Assembly: GCA_029027825.1 (NCBI GenBank)
Contig: CP093399.1
Coordinates: 4,650,001-4,714,000 of the forward strand
From: Rs1 sp029027825
Lineage (GTDB): Bacteria > Pseudomonadota > Gammaproteobacteria > Pseudomonadales > Balneatricaceae
DNA: 64,000 nt
Direction of reading: 5' to 3'
Positions 61,325 through 64,000 of this stretch are shown here, in pieces. The notes beneath the pieces are model-generated. The model was given only the letters and a program-made list of their open reading frames with translations. It was not told where the DNA came from and ran no database searches. The position numbers and the translations under genes were made by a program. Position 1 is the stretch's first letter. Each line of letters begins with the position of its first letter.

Positions 61325-62419
61325 TTACTCAATATTTCTAAAAATATTTTCCCAGCTGAAATCGTATATATCTAAGCTTGGGTTTAATCTTTTAGAGAGA
61401 TTGCGGAAGTTAACGCTTTGCCAGTTTTGTTCTGTGAGGACTGTCCTAAAGTCATCGATGTAAGCCAAGTCAATTTTTGCAAAAGTTGTATAGTTGGTTA
61501 AACCTGGATCTTTTTTGAAATCTAAGCCGTGAAAGTAATCGTACAGCATTACTAAGGCTAGCCCTCCTTCCGCGAAGTGTCCTCCGTAGGTGCTAAGAAG
61601 TTTTCCATCTTGCACTGCTATTATTCCTTTCTTAGACCAATCAATACCTGCAGTGATAATGGGTTTGTCTGCTATTGCCTGGGCAGCACCTATTGCTATA
61701 GTGTCATTAGCGGCCCAAATAATGTTGGTTTTAGGGTATCTTTTTAATAGCCCTGTAGCTTTAGTATAAGCGTTCGAGGTGCTCCAGTCAGTATGTACTA
61801 ACTGGTTGATTGTTACTTCTGGGTGCTCCTTAAGTGCTCGAAATAGGCCAGCGTTTCTGTCAAAGCTTGCCGATGAATCTCTGCCGCCACTGATGGCGAG
61901 TAGTTGTATTATTGAGCTTTTAGTAGTGCTTTCTTTAGTGCTAGCAATAAGATCTTTAGCGGCTAAATAGCCCGCTAGTTTGTCGTTTGGTACGGAGTGC
62001 CCCAGCCAATATTTATGTATTTCTCGAGGTTTTCCGCTAAAGGCCTGTAATTTTTCAGGTATCTGAGTATTGATCGAGTAAAATCCGACTTGGTGCTTTT
62101 CAGAAAGTTTTAGTAGCTTGAGGGTGGTTCGCTTTTGAAAAATCGCTATTAAAAAGTCTGGTTTGTTGTCTGACTCTAGTAATTTGATAGTGTTTTTAAA
62201 GCTTTCACTACGGTGAAATGTAGGGGTATAAATTATATTTAGATCAATCTCTAAATCATCGGCGCTAGCTTGCATAAAAGAGACTGCTATATCCCAGAAG
62301 TTGTTGCCTTTTGGCGCAGGGTTGATAAAGGCTACTTTTATTTTCGGCGAGGCGAAAGATAAGCTGCAAATGCAGGTGAGTAGGCATAACGCTAACAATT
62401 TTTGCAATGAGATTGTCAT
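61325..62419 (-). CDS. Orphan periplasmic sugar-binding-like protein
   Basis: The 364-residue protein has a signal peptide (hydrophobic 5-20, cut near SLSFAS) and the type I periplasmic-binding fold: KIKVAFINPAPKGNNFWDIAV at the N-lobe, DFLIAIFQKRTT, LLAISGGRDSSASFDRNAG and IWAANDTIAIGAAQAIAD, all arranged as in LuxP/ribose-binding-type proteins. The ligand is unknown. No ABC permease or ATPase is nearby, so it may be a partner of a membrane sensor such as a chemoreceptor or diguanylate cyclase. The ATG at 62419 is preferred over a TTG upstream. Confidence 0.78.
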   Translation of the reverse strand: MTISLQKLLALCLLTCICSLSFASPKIKVAFINPAPKGNNFWDIAVSFMQASADDLEIDLNIIYTPTFHRSESFKNTIKLLESDNKPDFLIAIFQKRTTLKLLKLSEKHQVGFYSINTQIPEKLQAFSGKPREIHKYWLGHSVPNDKLAGYLAAKDLIASTKESTTKSSIIQLLAISGGRDSSASFDRNAGLFRALKEHPEVTINQLVHTDWSTSNAYTKATGLLKRYPKTNIIWAANDTIAIGAAQAIADKPIITAGIDWSKKGIIAVQDGKLLSTYGGHFAEGGLALVMLYDYFHGLDFKKDPGLTNYTTFAKIDLAYIDDFRTVLTEQNWQSVNFRNLSKRLNPSLDIYDFSWENIFRNIE

Positions 62420-62701
62420 AAGATAATTACTTTTTCCTAGTTGCAATAAATTATCAAAGCTGAATTATATTTCAGCGTTGAAATCGGGTGTGAAAATAAT
62501 AGAGCGGTTCTCGTCAGTTGCGGCCGTAACTTAAGCAGAGATTTAACGCTGCTGATGAGAATCAATCCCAGCACTAAACCAATATATTACACTCTGTATT
62601 CACTTTAAAGCCGTTGATCTAGGTTTAGGTCTTATTCGAGGCGCTAATCGGCTGAAAATATGAATGGCAATCCTATAAACGACCGTAAAAACTATGAGAA
62701 T
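62420..62701. other. Intergenic region with MITE family A relic
   Basis: The stretch contains a small palindrome GCTGAATTATATTTCAGC near 62459 and a decayed right half of MITE family A (62575-62624, CCAATATATTACACTCTGTATTCAC). No gene is supported. Confidence 0.45.
62575..62624. mobile_element. Degenerate MITE family A relic
   Basis: Internal family sequence CCAATATATTACACTCTG and a decayed end AAGCCGTTGATCTAGG are recognisable. The left half is missing. Confidence 0.6.
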
Positions 62702-62881
62702 GAGACCTCTGCATAACTAACCCAAAGAGTATGATAACTGCGCTCGGTAATACGGCGTTAAAAACCGGCTCAATATGCTCATTTACACCAGTAATACCCA
62801 TAAACAGGGGCACACTGACTCCGTTGTCTCGCCGGTTTTTGCCTTGTCTTACCTTCGCTCGCAACGTTATGCAGAGGTCTC
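62702..62881. mobile_element. MITE family B, second copy
   Basis: The 180-bp element has the same 16-bp ends GAGACCTCTGCATAAC as the 17375 copy and a perfect 5-bp duplication AGAAT (62697-62701 and 62882-62886). About 23 extra internal bases distinguish it. An open frame inside is not a gene. Confidence 0.92.
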
Positions 62882-62918
62882 AGAATATATAATCTTCTCT
62901 AATCTGTGAAGGCACCTA

Positions 62919-63137
62919 ATGACTAATAACCATGTTTTACGTCGTATGCGCTATATTTTTAATTGAGTGATTTGAAAATGATCGGCATTTTTGGTGACGC
63001 TAAAATGGCGGCTGATAGCCAGAGTGTCAGTGGTTAAAGAAAGATGAAGATGCGGATTTTGTCGAATGCAAAGATATTTAGCTCGCGCTTTTTTTCGCAA
63101 GCCGGAACACCAGAACTACCGTGAGTGCCTAGACTAA
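62919..63137 (+). pseudogene. Degenerate DUF1456 (YehS-like) gene
   Basis: The start MTNNHVLRRMRYIFN matches the DUF1456 N-terminus. After a missing base the next frame continues SDLKMIGIFGDAK, then after another missing base WLKKDEDADFVECKD, and finally RKPEHQNYREC, all familiar DUF1456 segments. The final segment belongs to the second domain, so roughly 70 codons are deleted between. At least two single-base deletions and one internal deletion make it a relic. E. coli YehS is the comparison. Confidence 0.72.
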
Positions 63138-63356
63138 ATTTTACGAAATTTTTTACAGGGCTTGCAGCTAAAGTCGAATAGTTCTAGCGCGATATAAAAG
63201 ATAACCTTTACCCGGCTATTATTTTCATCTACAAGCAGGTGAGTATGCGTCGATGGATACTCACTAATCACTTCAAACTATGTATTCATACCACTGGAGT
63301 GTGACTACAGCTCTTTATAAAAGCAGTGTAGTGCTGTGTTAGGCTTAACGCTGGAT

Positions 63357-64000
63357 TCAAGCAATAAGCCAATCCTCTCTTTGTTTTTTATTCAAAAAAG
63401 ACCAGGCGATAAAACGACTGGTCTTATGGCCCTGTGCCATCTTCACTATTTTTATGTCACTAGCGTTGACCGATTTTAAGGTGTTTTGCAGGGCCTTAAG
63501 GTGGGCGCTTTTCGATACTAGGCAGCTGAAATATAGTACTTGGTTTTTGTAGTTCTGACTTTCAACAATCATATTTTTAATAAAATTGAGTTCGCCGCCC
63601 TCGCAGAACAGTTCGGCTTTTTGCCCACCGAAATTTAGCATTGGATTGTCGTTTGAAGATTTATTAGAAGGCAGCTTTTTCTGCAAGTTTGCGCGTTTGC
63701 GGGCATTGCCTAGTGTCGCTTCAGCAAGAGAACTGTGGAAAGGTGGATTGCAAAGGGTGACGGTGATTTTTTGTCGTTCAGCAATTATATTATCAAAAAA
63801 TCGCTGCGGATTAGGTTGTAATAGGAGTTTTATTTTTTTTTGCAACCCTGAGTTTGCTTGGATGATTTGGGTTGCGCATGCTACAGAAATAGGATCTATA
63901 TCGCTGGCAGTAAATGACCATTGATAGCAGCGCTGCCCGAGTAGGGGGTAGATGCAGCTTGCGCCTGTGCCAATATCTAAAGCGCTAACTGTTGAGTGAT
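63357..64000 (-). CDS. rlmF: 23S rRNA (adenine-1618 N6)-methyltransferase, partial
   Basis: The frame is open from 63357 to the window edge, giving the C-terminal 214 residues. LDIGTGASCIYPLLG is the SAM-binding loop, WSFTASDIDPISVACA the next strand, and TLCNPPFHSS the NPPF catalytic motif of N6-adenine methyltransferases. The order matches E. coli RlmF (YbiN). It methylates A1618 of 23S rRNA. The N-terminal part lies beyond the window. It stands next to decayed and repeat sequence, with no operon partner visible. Confidence 0.93.
   Translation of the reverse strand, partial: HSTVSALDIGTGASCIYPLLGQRCYQWSFTASDIDPISVACATQIIQANSGLQKKIKLLLQPNPQRFFDNIIAERQKITVTLCNPPFHSSLAEATLGNARKRANLQKKLPSNKSSNDNPMLNFGGQKAELFCEGGELNFIKNMIVESQNYKNQVLYFSCLVSKSAHLKALQNTLKSVNASDIKIVKMAQGHKTSRFIAWSFLNKKQREDWLIA

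Overview
The window reads as a chromosomal segment of a marine-type gammaproteobacterium. The evidence is several Fur boxes of the AATGATAATCATTATCATT type, a fagA-fumC pair, FecI/FecR signalling, UshA, RlmF, an HBM-domain chemoreceptor and a TRAP-fed hexuronate pathway. I cannot fix the order or genus. No rRNA, tRNA, prophage or CRISPR array was seen. The segment shows early genome decay: an intact IS1380-type insertion sequence, two families of small non-autonomous repeats, and four broken genes, three of them interrupted only by in-frame nonsense codons.

Layout. 1-2.7 kb: partial chemoreceptor, ferritin, DUF2726-type protein. 2.9-8.3 kb: amino-acid module (EutB-like dehydratase; on the other strand an Lrp/AsnC regulator, an EutC/ornithine-cyclodeaminase-like enzyme, threonine synthase and homoserine kinase). 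8.7-13.2 kb: ushA, hemE, radA. 13.7-18.7 kb: iron-uptake unit (AraC regulator, TonB receptor, serine esterase, small membrane protein). 19.0-25.8 kb: peptide-type ABC importer with XRE-cupin and GAF proteins; its binding-protein gene carries two stop codons. 26.7-30.4 kb: lipid-enzyme remnant resembling E. coli ynbB/ynbD and an AT-rich hydrolase, crowded with repeats. 30.4-34.3 kb: siderophore ABC importer. 34.7-46.3 kb: AEC transporter, then a complete oxidative hexuronate pathway (TRAP transporter, uronate dehydrogenase, lactone isomerase, cycloisomerase, KdgD, ketoglutarate-semialdehyde dehydrogenase) with FadR-type and LysR-type regulators. 46.5-48.1 kb: the insertion sequence with a 5-bp target duplication. 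48.5-57.2 kb: a Fur-controlled locus of FecI sigma factor, FecR anti-sigma, STN-domain TonB receptor (two internal stops), a hemophilin-like secreted protein, its Slam (type XI) outer-membrane secretor and a TPR protein. 57.4-61.3 kb: Fur-controlled dihydroorotate-dehydrogenase-like enzyme, a DUF1315-like small protein, sixty in-register 7-bp repeats, fagA-like gene and fumC. 61.3-64 kb: orphan periplasmic binding protein, a decayed yehS-like gene and partial rlmF.

How the genes fit together. Iron is the dominant theme: ferritin storage, two TonB receptors, one siderophore ABC importer, a secreted haem-binding candidate and the iron-independent fumarase would all serve a cell moving between iron plenty and iron starvation. 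The uronate genes would take galacturonate or glucuronate to 2-oxoglutarate. The repeats are closely tied to gene boundaries: in three places the end of a repeat supplies the stop codon of the adjacent gene, and in one a repeat sits just upstream of a receptor's ribosome-binding site.

All functional calls rest on reading the sequence and recalled family features; no database search was run.
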